NCBI GenBank assembly: GCA_947561585.1
Contig: CANNZV010002350.1
Coordinates: 1 to 64,000, forward strand
Length of the DNA: 64,000 bases
Direction of reading: 5' to 3'
Origin: Caprella mutica
Lineage: Eukaryota; Arthropoda; Malacostraca; Amphipoda; Caprellidae
A program made the translations under genes and the position numbers. Within the stretch, counting starts at the first letter, position 1; each line of letters starts with the position of its first letter. The notes beneath the pieces are model-generated. The model made no database searches, had not been told where the DNA came from, and saw nothing but the letters and a program-made list of their open reading frames with translations. Positions 54,131 to 64,000 of this stretch are shown here, piece after piece.

Positions 54131-54509
54131 ATTATCATTAATTAGTATTTTAAATAAATCCACTGTACCAATACTAAGTATTTTATTTCTTTACTTTCAA
54201 TTACAGTGATGCCATTAAACTCCCGGGTAATATACATTTATCATAAATGAGGAAATAATACAAAGCCATTTATTCCATAGAAATCAATAGTATGTTTTTC
54301 TGTGTAATTTTCTAACAATCTAAATGATTTTGGACACCTTTGACCACTATTTTTTAGGTTGTGTAGGTCCTGAATGCGAGACCCTGTGACCATTGTCCTA
54401 TACCCCACTTTTGTGGCATTTAGGGTCATTAACTGGGCACGGGCCCTAAAGAGTAAACTATCAACGAAAATATAGAGCCTTTTTGAACAGATTTACCGTG
54501 ATATATTGA

Positions 54510-54640
54510 ACTGATACCATGTATCCATGATACATGTAGGTATCATGGATACCAATTCATTTAACAAGTTTAAATAAATGATATTGTTTTCTCTTATATG
54601 ATCGAAAATGTGGTACTGTCCGGTAATTCGTAAATTACCC
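54510..54640. mobile_element. MITE family D, truncated copy 5
   Basis: The right end is the complement of GGGTAATTTACGAATTACCG and is followed by TA. The inner palindrome GTATCCATGATAC...GTATCATGGATAC is kept. No left terminus is seen. Confidence 0.6.
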
Positions 54641-55659
54641 TAAATCGAATCTTTATTTGGTCTATGTTTTCTTGCTCGGTATAACAGTTGAACAAAGACC
54701 AAGAGTCCCCAGAGTGATTTGTCACGAGATATTCAATAAAATGTGACGGCTCAAATTATTGATTTGGGGTGGAGATTTCGAATGGAAAGCCATATTCATC
54801 TACTGTATTTATGTGACCTGTGCAAATTATGATGCTGAGTGGGGAATTGGTCTTAATTTGACGCCATAAAGATGTTGAAAGGGATTTAAATTATTAAATG
54901 GTATCTTTTTGAATGGAAGAAAGGCTTATCTACCTATTTTTTATTATGTTTTTATCATATTATTCACAAATTGAATTTGAGATTGTAAATAAGGGAAAAT
55001 AATTTATTATTATATCAACTGAAATTGCATCCAAAATATCTTAAAGGTATCGAATGCCTATGAAATTTCATTATGTTTTTGGGCTATTTCGTACAACAAA
55101 ATTTGAAAGCATCAAATTTGTAGAACGTATAATTATAATGTATATTGTAACAGTAAACCTATATGTAGATTAAATAAACAATTACTTTTTATTTGCGTTG
55201 ATAAGAATAAACTTCTTTTAAATATATCACCTATAAAGTGAATTCATTATATTATTCTTCAATAACAATCTTCAAATTATTTTGCTGTGTGTTTCGTGAG
55301 GACACGAGAGAGAATGCCTTAGCATCTAAATTAAGTTTTCGCTTCTTCAAAAAGGGAGTCTAATTTCAATTGAGAAATATTCAAAAGTGTTTTTTATTTC
55401 ATTAAAACTTTTGAGTTGACTGCGAGTGAGAAGTATGGCGCGCAGATACCTAATTATTCATATATTTTGAGATAGAAGAGCCTAGCGTTGGGGGGTGCTT
55501 GACTTGCAATCGGAACTTTAAAAACTAATCACCGGACACGCTTGTGCTGATTGCACCGAATGCCGGGAGACACGCTCAAGAAAACTGGTTATTTGAGAGA
55601 TAATAATCACAGAGATTCTTACATAAGCATTTAGTTATTAAGGTTAACGGCAAATTCTT
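54641..55659. other. Intergenic AT-rich DNA, no gene seen
   Basis: No supported frame, RNA gene or repeat boundary recognised. Confidence 0.5.
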
Positions 55660-56125
55660 TTTACTATTTCAATCAAAACTACAAGAAATTTGGTAGCATA
55701 TACAGTATCTGCTTTATTTTGATTGCCAACTAGGTAGGTATTCGATTCAATAGTAAATATTATGGTAAAAGTAATATACCTAGAAAGAGTTGAAAACTTA
55801 TATAAACTTTTATTTATTATAAATTTATTTTATTTATATTATTTCAGGTTAAAATCGAATGCCACACATCAACGTTTATTCATAAAATTCAAATCGTATA
55901 TCAAAGCAAAGTGTGTACAATCTTTTTCTTCAGCGTCAGAATAGTATTTCGTACAACAGAGTATCAGTAATCTTAAAAGAATATAAAAATAATTCCTAAT
56001 CAAATTTAGTACGATTTTCATATTAAAGATCCTAGACTTTAGTTCTATAAAATTATGTGGTAACTTCATTTTTATTGCATAATTTTATCATGCAATGTGA
56101 TATAAAAATAATATAGAGAGGACCT
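55660..56125. mobile_element. TTAA-type MITE family P, degraded copy
   Basis: Keeps GTGTACAATCTTTTTCTTCAG, the complement of the left-end ATAGAACTAAAG block near 56035, and GAGAGGACCT followed by TTAA. The left end is approximate. Confidence 0.5.
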
Positions 56126-56756
56126 TTAAACAGAAAATTGAACTAATTTTGAATGTTATTTCAAAACCAAAGGCCACATCGCTGACGCCAAAAGGAAATT
56201 AAATACAAGGGACTGGATGACAAACTTATATTTTGTAAATAATTACATCAATCGGATCCAAGCTTGAACATAAATTATATTGCAACAACTTCCATTTATC
56301 ACAAAATACAAATAGAGAAAAAAATACCGACCTTATAAAGTTAATTAATATTTATCTGAATTAATTGAATAATCTACATGAATAAGTGAATTAATCAGTT
56401 AATATATATTTATTAATTAATTTACTACATTTTGTTAAAATTCATGAATGAAGGACCTGAGGCTAATTTTCTATAGGCATTAGCGGCATGACTTCATTTT
56501 CAAAGATTTTAGTCTAAGTTGAGAGACAAAAGTTAGAGAGAAGGTTTAGCACCTTCACAGGCAAAAGTTGGTAGAGAAGGCTTCGTGTGACTTCTTAGGG
56601 AAGGCTCGGCGGTGTGACTTCTTCAAAGACTCATCGTAAAATTAGCGAAATGATCAGTGCCGCCAGTGATGAAACTTAAAATCATTTCAGAACTTCGATG
56701 AGGAACTTTCGGGGGAAATTTTTACGCAAATTACTTCAATTATCAGATTTGGAGTT

Positions 56757-58390
56757 GAGAAGTGAATGAGAAAATGAATGAGAAGAGAGAGAAAGTGAAT
56801 GAGAAGTGAATGAGAAAGTGAATGAGAAGTGAATGAGAAAGTGAATGAGAAGTGAATGAGAAAATGAATGAGAAGTGAATGAGAAAGTGAATGAGAAGTG
56901 AATGAGAAAATGAATGAGAAGTGAATGAGAAAATGAATGAGAAGTGAATGAGAAAATGAATGAGAAATGAGAGAGAAAGTGAATGGGAAAGTGAATGAGA
57001 AAATGAATGAGAAGTGAATGAGAAGTGAGAGAGAAAATGAATGAGAAGTGAGAGAGAAAGTGAATGAGAAGTGAGAGAGAAAGTGAATGAGAAGTGAATG
57101 AGAAAATGAATGAGAAGTGAATGAGAAGTGAGAGAGAAAGTGAATGAGAAGTGAGAGAGAAAGTGAATGAGAAGTGAGAGAGAAAGTGAATGAGAAGTGA
57201 GAGAGAAAGTGAATGAGAAGTGAATGAGAAAATGAATGAGAAGTGAATGAGAAGTGAGAGAGAAAGTGAATGAGAAGTGAGAGAGAAAGTGAATGAGAAG
57301 TGAATGAGAAAATGAATTAGAAGTGAGAGAGAAAGTGAATGAGAAGTGAATGAGAAAATGAATGAGAAGTGAGAGAGAAAGTGAATGAGAAAATGAATGA
57401 GAAGTGAGAGAGAAAATGAATGAGAAAATGAATGAGAAGTGAGAGAGAAAGTGAATGAGAAAATGAATGAGAAGTGAGAGAGGAAGTGAATGAGAAGTGA
57501 ATGAGAAAATGAATGAGAAGTGAGAGAGAAAGTGAATGAGAAGTGAATGAGAAAATGAATGAGAAATGAGAGAGAAAATGAATGAGAAGTGAGAGAGAAA
57601 GTGAATGAGAAAATGAATGAGAAGTGAGAGAGAAAGTGAATGAAAAAATGAATGAGAAGTGAGAGAGAAAGTGAATGAGAAAATGAATGAGAAGTGAGAG
57701 AAAAAGTGAATGAGAAAATGAATGAGAAGTGAGAGAGAAAGTGAATGAGAAAATTAATGAGAAGTGAGAGAGAAAATGAATGAGAAGTGAGAGAGAAAGT
57801 GAATGAGAAAATGAATGAGAAGTGAGAGAGAAAGTGAATGAGAAAGTGAATGAGAAGTGAGAGAGAAAGTGAATGAGAAGTGAGAGAGAAAGTGAATGAG
57901 AAAATGAATGATAAAATGAATGAGAAGTGAATGAGAAATAAAGTGAATTGGAAAATGAATGAGAAGTGAATGAGAAATGAATGAGAAGTGAATGAGAAAT
58001 GAAAGAGAAGTGAATGAGAAATGAATGAGAAGTGAATGAGAAAGTGAATGAGAAAGTGAATGAGAAAGTGAATGAGAAATGAATGAGAAGTGAATGAGAA
58101 AATGAATGAGAAGTGAATGAGAAAATAAATGAGAAAGTGAATGAGAAGTGAATGAGAAAATAAATGAGAAAGTGAATGAGAAGTGAGTGAGAAAGTGAAT
58201 GGGAAAATGAATGAGAAGTGAATGAGAAAGTGAATGGGAAAATGAATGAGAAGTGAATGAGAAAAGGAATGAGAAAATGAAAAGGGAAATTGAATGAGAA
58301 AATAAATGACAAAATGAAAGGGAAAGTGATTAAAAAAGTGAATGAGAAAATGAAAGAGAAAGTGAATAAAAAAATGAGTGAGCAAATGAA
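56757..58390. repeat. 1.6-kb polypurine minisatellite (11/12-bp units)
   Basis: Units GAATGAGAAGT, GAATGAGAAAGT, GAATGAGAAAAT and GAGAGAGAAAGT alternate. One strand is almost free of C, with T mainly as isolated bases. Long reverse-strand frames (Ser/Phe/His/Leu) are by-products of the repeat. Confidence 0.95.
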
Positions 58391-58808
58391 TTTGAAGTGA
58401 ATGAATTTCTAGCTTTCAAGAACTATTTTTTTTCCTTTTCCCAAATTATGAAGTAAATCAATATTAATATATTATATTTTGTATATTTATTCTTATTAAT
58501 GTTTAATTATGCTAAAGTATTAAATTCATGTATATCGTGACTTTTTAAATAATGAGAAAATGGTGTCAATTATTTAATTAGGTTCATAAGATCAATTATC
58601 TCTTTTCTCATAGCCTATCACCATGTAACACTGACATCTACTGACACTATCAGCTGCTACTGGCAATAATGACGCTACTGTCAGTGACAGTAGGGGTGGA
58701 ACGTACTGACACACTGACGTACGAACGAGTACTGTTTGCACTCTATGAGATATGAACTGTATAATGAACACTAAAATAATTTAAATGTAATAAAACATTT
58801 AATGAATA
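58391..58808. other. Intergenic DNA, no gene seen
   Basis: Near 58630-58725 a CTGACA or CTACTGNCA motif recurs several times without a fixed period. Confidence 0.45.
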
Positions 58809-59314
58809 TAGTTACGAATTGTCAGTCAGTTTCACATCTTCGGCCGTAAAAAACTGTATAGTAATTTATATGGAAATAAAACAATATCAAATTAACATTT
58901 TAATTTCAATTGGTATCCATGATACGTGCAGGATACTAATTAAAATAAATGTAAAATAATTATTATTATACTAGTATACTTTCCTGTTAAAAATAACGGG
59001 TCATCATCAATACCAATTTATTACCCGTTATTTGGTTACTTTTAATGAATTCAATTAAAATTAAATTTTCTGAATAGTCTAATTTATTTTATAGATAAAA
59101 TACATTTAACAATTGAATAAAAACAGGGGAATTTAAATATCAAGTCAATATATTCCAGCGCGTATCATAGCTACGTATTCTTCATGTTTAATACCCGTCG
59201 TTTAAAAGCGGACATCAAATAAATAAATAAACACACGAGGGAAATTATTAGTATAGATTGTTTTTTCTTATATGACCGAAGATGTGGAACTGACCGATAA
59301 TTCGTAACTTACCC
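58809..59314. mobile_element. MITE family D, copy 6, interrupted by element E
   Basis: The left part has GTTACGAATTGTCAGTCAGT and CACATCTTCGG; the right part has CCGAAGATGTGG and the complement of GGGTAAGTTACGAATTATCG. 58966-59262 is inserted between them. Confidence 0.7.
58966..59262. mobile_element. Short element E, copy 2
   Basis: ACTAGTATACTTTCCTGTTA to GGAAATTATTAGTATAGATT; aligns with 41277-41583. Confidence 0.65.
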
Positions 59315-59698
59315 TTAATAAATACAAAAGTATCAAGTTCATACATAAAAATTTATACATATTTAATTCATATTATTTGCTACATATTTAAAGGAATTGA
59401 AACGTAAATAGAATTGAAAAATATGATATAAAGAATGAATATATATTTTAATAACCAGATCAATTGATCGATTTAATATAATGAGGCCTTTCTTTCTTTA
59501 AGTTATTAGCATAGAAATAAGCTAATGATTAAGATCATAAGTGATTATTAATCATGGCAATTCATTAATCTCTTTAATTAACTTTATTAATTCAATTTCA
59601 AATATTAACTATAAAATAGACGAATAAATGAATTTTATTCCCTATGAAGATCGATTATTAATATGCAAGCTTTTTTGACATAACTTTACTAATAAATA

Positions 59699-60241
59699 GG
59701 GTGAAGTGCCATTTACCAGGTGTGAATTAAATACCTGATGATAATTAAAATAGGTTATTAGTAAAAAAACATCACAATATTAAAATATATTCATTGTGAA
59801 GAGAACAAGAAAAAAGTATATACCTAATCTAAGTCATGCATACTAGCATCCATCATGGATCTTTTTAGTTCTCTCCACAATGAATATAATTTAATGTTTT
59901 AATGCCCCTTTTTAAGACCTTCTAGTGCGAAAACTGACATAAAATAGTTATTTCTCAAAGAAGTTTTACATTAATTTCACACCAATCAAAAATTAAATAG
60001 CACACTTTCTTCTCATAGCCTGCAAATTCATACCCTCCCTATAATTAGAGAAAACAACGAAATCGTTTAACAATTTTGAATCTGTGAAATTATTGTTTTA
60101 CCAGCGGAACATTTTGGCACTTGCGTTATTTTCTGCCTCTGTCATCGGATGGGTCGGTTTTCGCGCGGCAGGGTTTTTACTTTAACCTACTGAAATGATC
60201 ATCAGGTATTTAATTCACACCTGGTAAATGTTCCTTTACCC
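59699..60241. mobile_element. 543-bp TA-flanked MITE with ~50-bp TIRs
   Basis: GGGTGAAGTGCCATTTACCA and the complement of GGGTAAAGGAACATTTACCA continue through a shared CAGGTGTGAATTAAATACCT. TA lies on both sides. A second inverted pair lies inside (AATATATTCATTGTGAAGAG near 59785, mirrored near 59880). Confidence 0.85.
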
Positions 60242-60361
60242 TAGTCATCTTTTACCTTCTTAATTACCTAACTACCTATCTAGTTAAATAGGTTACTAGG
60301 TAACTAGATACTCTTAGTATTTACTTGGTAGAGATACTTGCATCTGTCGATACTTAAAATA

Positions 60362-60543
60362 GATACACTATTGAGTAGATACACTATTGAATAGATACAC
60401 TATTGAATAGATACACAATTGAATAGATACACCAGTGAATAGATACACCAGCGAATAGATACACCAGTGATTAGATACACCAGTGAATAGATACACCATT
60501 GAATAGATACACCATTGAATAGATACACCATTGAATAGATACA
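60362..60543. repeat. 16-bp tandem repeat, ~11 copies
   Basis: Unit GAATAGATACACCATT with variants CCAGTG and CTATTG. Confidence 0.95.
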
Positions 60544-60596
60544 CCATTCTAGAGAGAATATATAATGTTTATACCAATTTACGAGTGAACATTTGA

Positions 60597-60965
60597 TGTA
60601 CCTCAGTGAACCATTGGTGTACCTCAGTGAACCATTGGTGTACCTCAGTGAACCATTGGTGTATCTCAGTGAACCATTGGTGTACCTCAGTGAACCATTG
60701 GTGTACCTCAGTGAACCATTGGTGTATCTCAGTGAACCATTGGTGTTCCTCAGTGAACCATTGGTGTACCTCAGTGAACCATTGATGTACCTCAGTGAAC
60801 CATTGATGTACCTCAGTGAACCATTGATGTACCTCATTGAACCATTGGTGTACCTCAGTGAACCATTGGTGTACCTCAGTGAACCATTGGTGTACCTCAG
60901 TGAACCATTGATGTACCTTAGTGAACCACCATTGGTGTACCTCAGTGAACCATTGGTGTACCTCT
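60597..60965. repeat. 21-bp tandem repeat, ~18 copies
   Basis: Unit CAGTGAACCATTGGTGTACCT. Its length is a multiple of three, so several frames stay open on both strands. The complement shares TACACCA with the preceding 16-bp array. Confidence 0.95.
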
Positions 60966-61077
60966 AATAGAGTCACCGCTGGTTAACCATCTCTGTTTAC
61001 ACAATTAAGAGATCAAACAGATTGACTGTTTACACGGACAAACATTGTGAACAATTCTGTAATACAAACCAAGTAAA

Positions 61078-62095
61078 TGTACTGTAAGTGGTATGTGATT
61101 AGTGTACAGGGTATGTGATTAGTGTACTGGGTATGTGATTAGTGTACTGGGTATGTGATTAGTGTACTGGATATGTGATTGGTGTACTGGGTATGTGACT
61201 AGTGTACTAGGTATGTGATTAGTGTACTAGGTATGTGATTAGTGTACTGGGTATGTGATTAATGTACTGGGTATGTGATTAATAAACTGGGTATGTGATT
61301 ACTGTACTGGGTATGTGATTAATGTACTGGGTATGTGATTAATAAACTGGGTATGTGATTAGTGTACTGGGTATGTGATTAATAAACTGGGTATGTGATT
61401 AGTGTACTGAGTATGTGATTAGTGTACTGGGTATGTGATTAATGTACTGGGTATGTGATTAGTGTACTGGGTATGTGATTAGTGTACTGGGTATGTGATT
61501 AGTGTACTGGGTATGTGATTAGTGTACTGGGTATGTGATTAGTATACTGGGTATGTGATTAGTGTACTGGGTATGTGATTAGTGTACTGGGTATGTGATT
61601 AGTATACTGGGTATGTGATTAGTGTACTGGGTATGTGATTAATGTACTGGGTATGTGATTAGGGTACTGGGTATGTGATTAGTGTACTGGGTATGTGATT
61701 GGTGTACTGGGTATGTGATTAATTTACTGGGTATGTGATTAGTGTACTGGGTATGTGATTAGTGTACTGGGTATGTGATTAGTGTACTGGGTATGTGATT
61801 AGTGTACTGGGTATGTGATTAGTGTACTGGGTATGTGATTAGTGTACTGGGTATGTGATTAGTGTACTGGGTATGTGATTAGTGTACTGGGTATGTGATT
61901 AGTGTACTGGGTATGTGATTAGTGTACTGGGTATGTGATTAGTGTACTGGGTATGTGATTAGTGTACTGGGTATGTGATTAGTGTACTGGGTATGTGATT
62001 AGTGTACTGGGTATGTGATTAATTTACTGGGTATGTGATTGGTGTACTGGGTATGTGATTAGTGTACTGGGTATGTGATTAGTGTACTGGGTACT
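61078..62095. repeat. 20-bp tandem repeat, ~51 copies
   Basis: Unit TGTACTGGGTATGTGATTAG. The period holds through the array, and 61741-62020 is almost uniform. Confidence 0.97.
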
Positions 62096-63445
62096 CAAGT
62101 CCCTATTTCAGTTGTCAAGTTATCAAAGAAAACTGTATTCATTATGATTTTTTGACAATTTATTAATTTAACATTTCCAAAAAATTAATGTTACTAATTG
62201 AAATGCTTGTAAATGTTTCATAATTGGTCAGAGTAAACAATGACAATATTGTAAGGTTTCAAAATAATATGAAATTTGAAAAATGTGAATTGAGAAATTA
62301 GGATCTTGTGGAGACTCTTTTCCTTGATAGTACATTCCTTCTTATCCATTCACTGAAGATATAAATGGGGATACTTTGTGTCTCCCGTATCAATTTACGT
62401 GTGGGTACACATTGAAAAAAACTACATCGATACGAGTATCAATGACTCATGGCTCAATACTCAACGACTCACTGCCTCATGACTCAGGTCTCCATCTCAG
62501 TGGGTTTGCTTAAGATGGTTCCTAATTGCCTATAATGCTACTCAAACATTGGCTCACTAATACACTCTAAATCGCTAAGAGAAACTCACACTGTTGACAC
62601 ACACGCTCTTCATGGGCTGAGGTACTTCCTAGAGAGATAGAAACTGAAGGGCAAATAAGCTAAGGGAACTATCTAACATTTGGAGGTTTTAATTTGGTCA
62701 TATTGGGTAAGGATTCTACAATCCTATACTGTTTAGACCCTTTCTACAGAGATCAACATCCTTCAGAAAAACTCCAAATTAAATAAAGTATTCCCCCAAA
62801 ACATACCTACAGATGTATAAAATACACTGTGTAAATATTACAGTCATTCCAACAACTCAATTTGAGTTGTTGGAAAAAACAAGCACTCCTTCATTCTAGG
62901 CTCCAAGCCTCCAATGAGAAATCAGTGCCGCACTGTATTTTGTACAAGGAGCATGAATCACTTGTCTAAGTGACGCATCTTTTTAGAGGTATCCTTCAGT
63001 CTCTCCTGAACACTTATGTAAGAGTTTGAAAAATATGAAACATAGGGTCTACAATAATTTTTTTTATAGTTATAAAAATCTCATTTTCTATTAGATATAG
63101 CCAAATTTTAACACGAACAAATACTAATTATCTTTTCCAGTTTTACATGAATGTAAGGTTTAGAATTCTCAAATTATTAATGAACAAAAAAGGGTATCTT
63201 TCCCATAAATTAATATATAGGACTAAGACAATGTCACAGTACTCGGAAAGTGGGTGTTAGCACAGTTCAAGAACCAAACTGATTTTGAGATAAATGTCCT
63301 TTAAAAGGTAGTACCCAAACTACCATCTTTACCTGTCATGACCAATGTTATAATCAAGTTTCCAATTACTGTGATTGTTCCCAGTTCATAATGATATGGT
63401 AAAATGTTCATTGCTGCAAAGAAAACTTATCTTAAAAACTGTTTT
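62096..63445. other. Intergenic DNA between satellites
   Basis: No supported frame. A perfect 29-bp palindrome with 14-bp arms, TTCCAACAACTCAA/TTGAGTTGTTGGAA, lies at 62847-62875. GTACTCGGAAAGTGGG at about 63239 also occurs near 44917. Confidence 0.5.
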
Positions 63446-64000
63446 TGTCAATGTTTGATTCACTGTACTTTAAAAAATGTCAATGTTTGATTCACTGTAC
63501 TTTATAAAATGTCAATATTTGATTCACTGTACTTTAAAAAATGTCAATGTTTGATTCACTGTACTTTAAAAAATGTCAATGTTTGATTCACTGTACTTTA
63601 TAAGATGTCAATGTTTGATTCACTGTACTTTATAAAATGTCAATGTTTGATTCACTGTACTTTATAAGATGTCAATGTTTGATTCACTGTACTTTATATA
63701 TTGTCAATGTTTGATTCACTGTACTTTATATATTGTCAATGTTTGATTCACTGTACTTTATATATTGTCAATGTTTGATTCACTGAACTTTATAAAATGT
63801 CAATGTTTGATTCACTGTACTTTATAAAATGTCAATGTTTTATTCATTGTACTTTATAAAATGTCAATGTTTGATTCACTGTACTTTATAAGATGTCAAT
63901 GTTTGATTCACTGTACTTTATAAAATGTCAATATTTGATTCACTGTAATTCATATATTGTCAATATTTGATTCACTGTACTTCATATATTGTCAATGTTT
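63446..64000. repeat. 32-bp tandem repeat, ~17 copies, running off the window
   Basis: Unit GTCAATGTTTGATTCACTG followed by TACTTTATAAAAT. Variants differ mainly in the last six bases (ATAAAA, ATAAGA, ATATAT, AAAAAA). Confidence 0.95.

Noticed and set aside
56736..58385. 549-codon Ser/Phe/His frame, minus strand
   Set aside because: Product of the polypurine minisatellite; two frames are open with the same composition and no splice or start context.
60400..60976. Opposing 124-145-codon repeat frames
   Set aside because: The 21-bp unit is a multiple of three, so several frames on both strands stay open without being genes.
1..64000. tRNA or rRNA genes
   Set aside because: No stretch with paired acceptor stem, TTCRA loop and anticodon arm was found by eye; a covariance-model scan would be decisive.

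Overview
The window is AT-rich animal DNA, most likely from an arthropod (probably an insect). Genes are split by GT-AG introns, there is an EB-type cysteine module on a membrane protein, and there are TA-flanked Tc1/mariner-type relics with arthropod-style transposase remnants. Species cannot be named from the sequence. Most of the 64 kb is transposons and minisatellites, with five cellular genes among them.

Layout. 54-3161 (+) holds the last three exons of a long nuclear-looking protein with a THAP9/P-element-like helix-turn-helix. 7639-18314 (+) is a complete Ty3/gypsy-class LTR retrotransposon with equal 1244-bp LTRs, a 4-bp target duplication, gag, and an unusually large pol. 19477-23637 (+) is a five-exon TTLL (tubulin tyrosine ligase-like) gene with an N-terminal membrane anchor and a 1.1-kb palindromic element in one intron. 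23.6-29 kb is a transposon graveyard with elements nested up to three deep. 29100-33717 (+) is a small EB-module, single-pass membrane protein with PPxY-type tail motifs. It converges with a three-exon DUSP23-like phosphatase gene on the minus strand (34019-35569). 38964-45127 (+) is a six-exon gene for an unrecognised protein with an MGC (myristoyl/palmitoyl-type) N terminus; its introns carry two minisatellites and two copies of a terminal-array element. From 45.3 kb to the end I see no convincing gene. That part contains minisatellites of 16, 20, 24, 11/12, 16, 21, 20 and 32 bp units, separated by AT-rich DNA and MITE-like elements.

What stands out. The retrotransposon polyprotein reads as protease, RT, RNase H, an OTU-like segment with the catalytic Cys position apparently Ser, a second DTG protease, integrase, and a 560-residue Ser/Pro/Val-rich tail with 21-bp coding repeats. 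The DUSP23-like protein has Phe in place of the signature His of HCX5R. The unrecognised gene ends inside the first unit of a 31-bp tandem repeat, so its stop codon is copied into the 3' flank. The 20-bp satellite at 50.2-52.3 kb contains a block of about 200 bp duplicated at an exact 700-bp offset.

Limits. Exon structures were assembled by eye from open frames and splice signals. Similarities are from motif recognition; no search was run. Transposon edges were set from inverted repeats and target duplications, and degraded copies have approximate ends.
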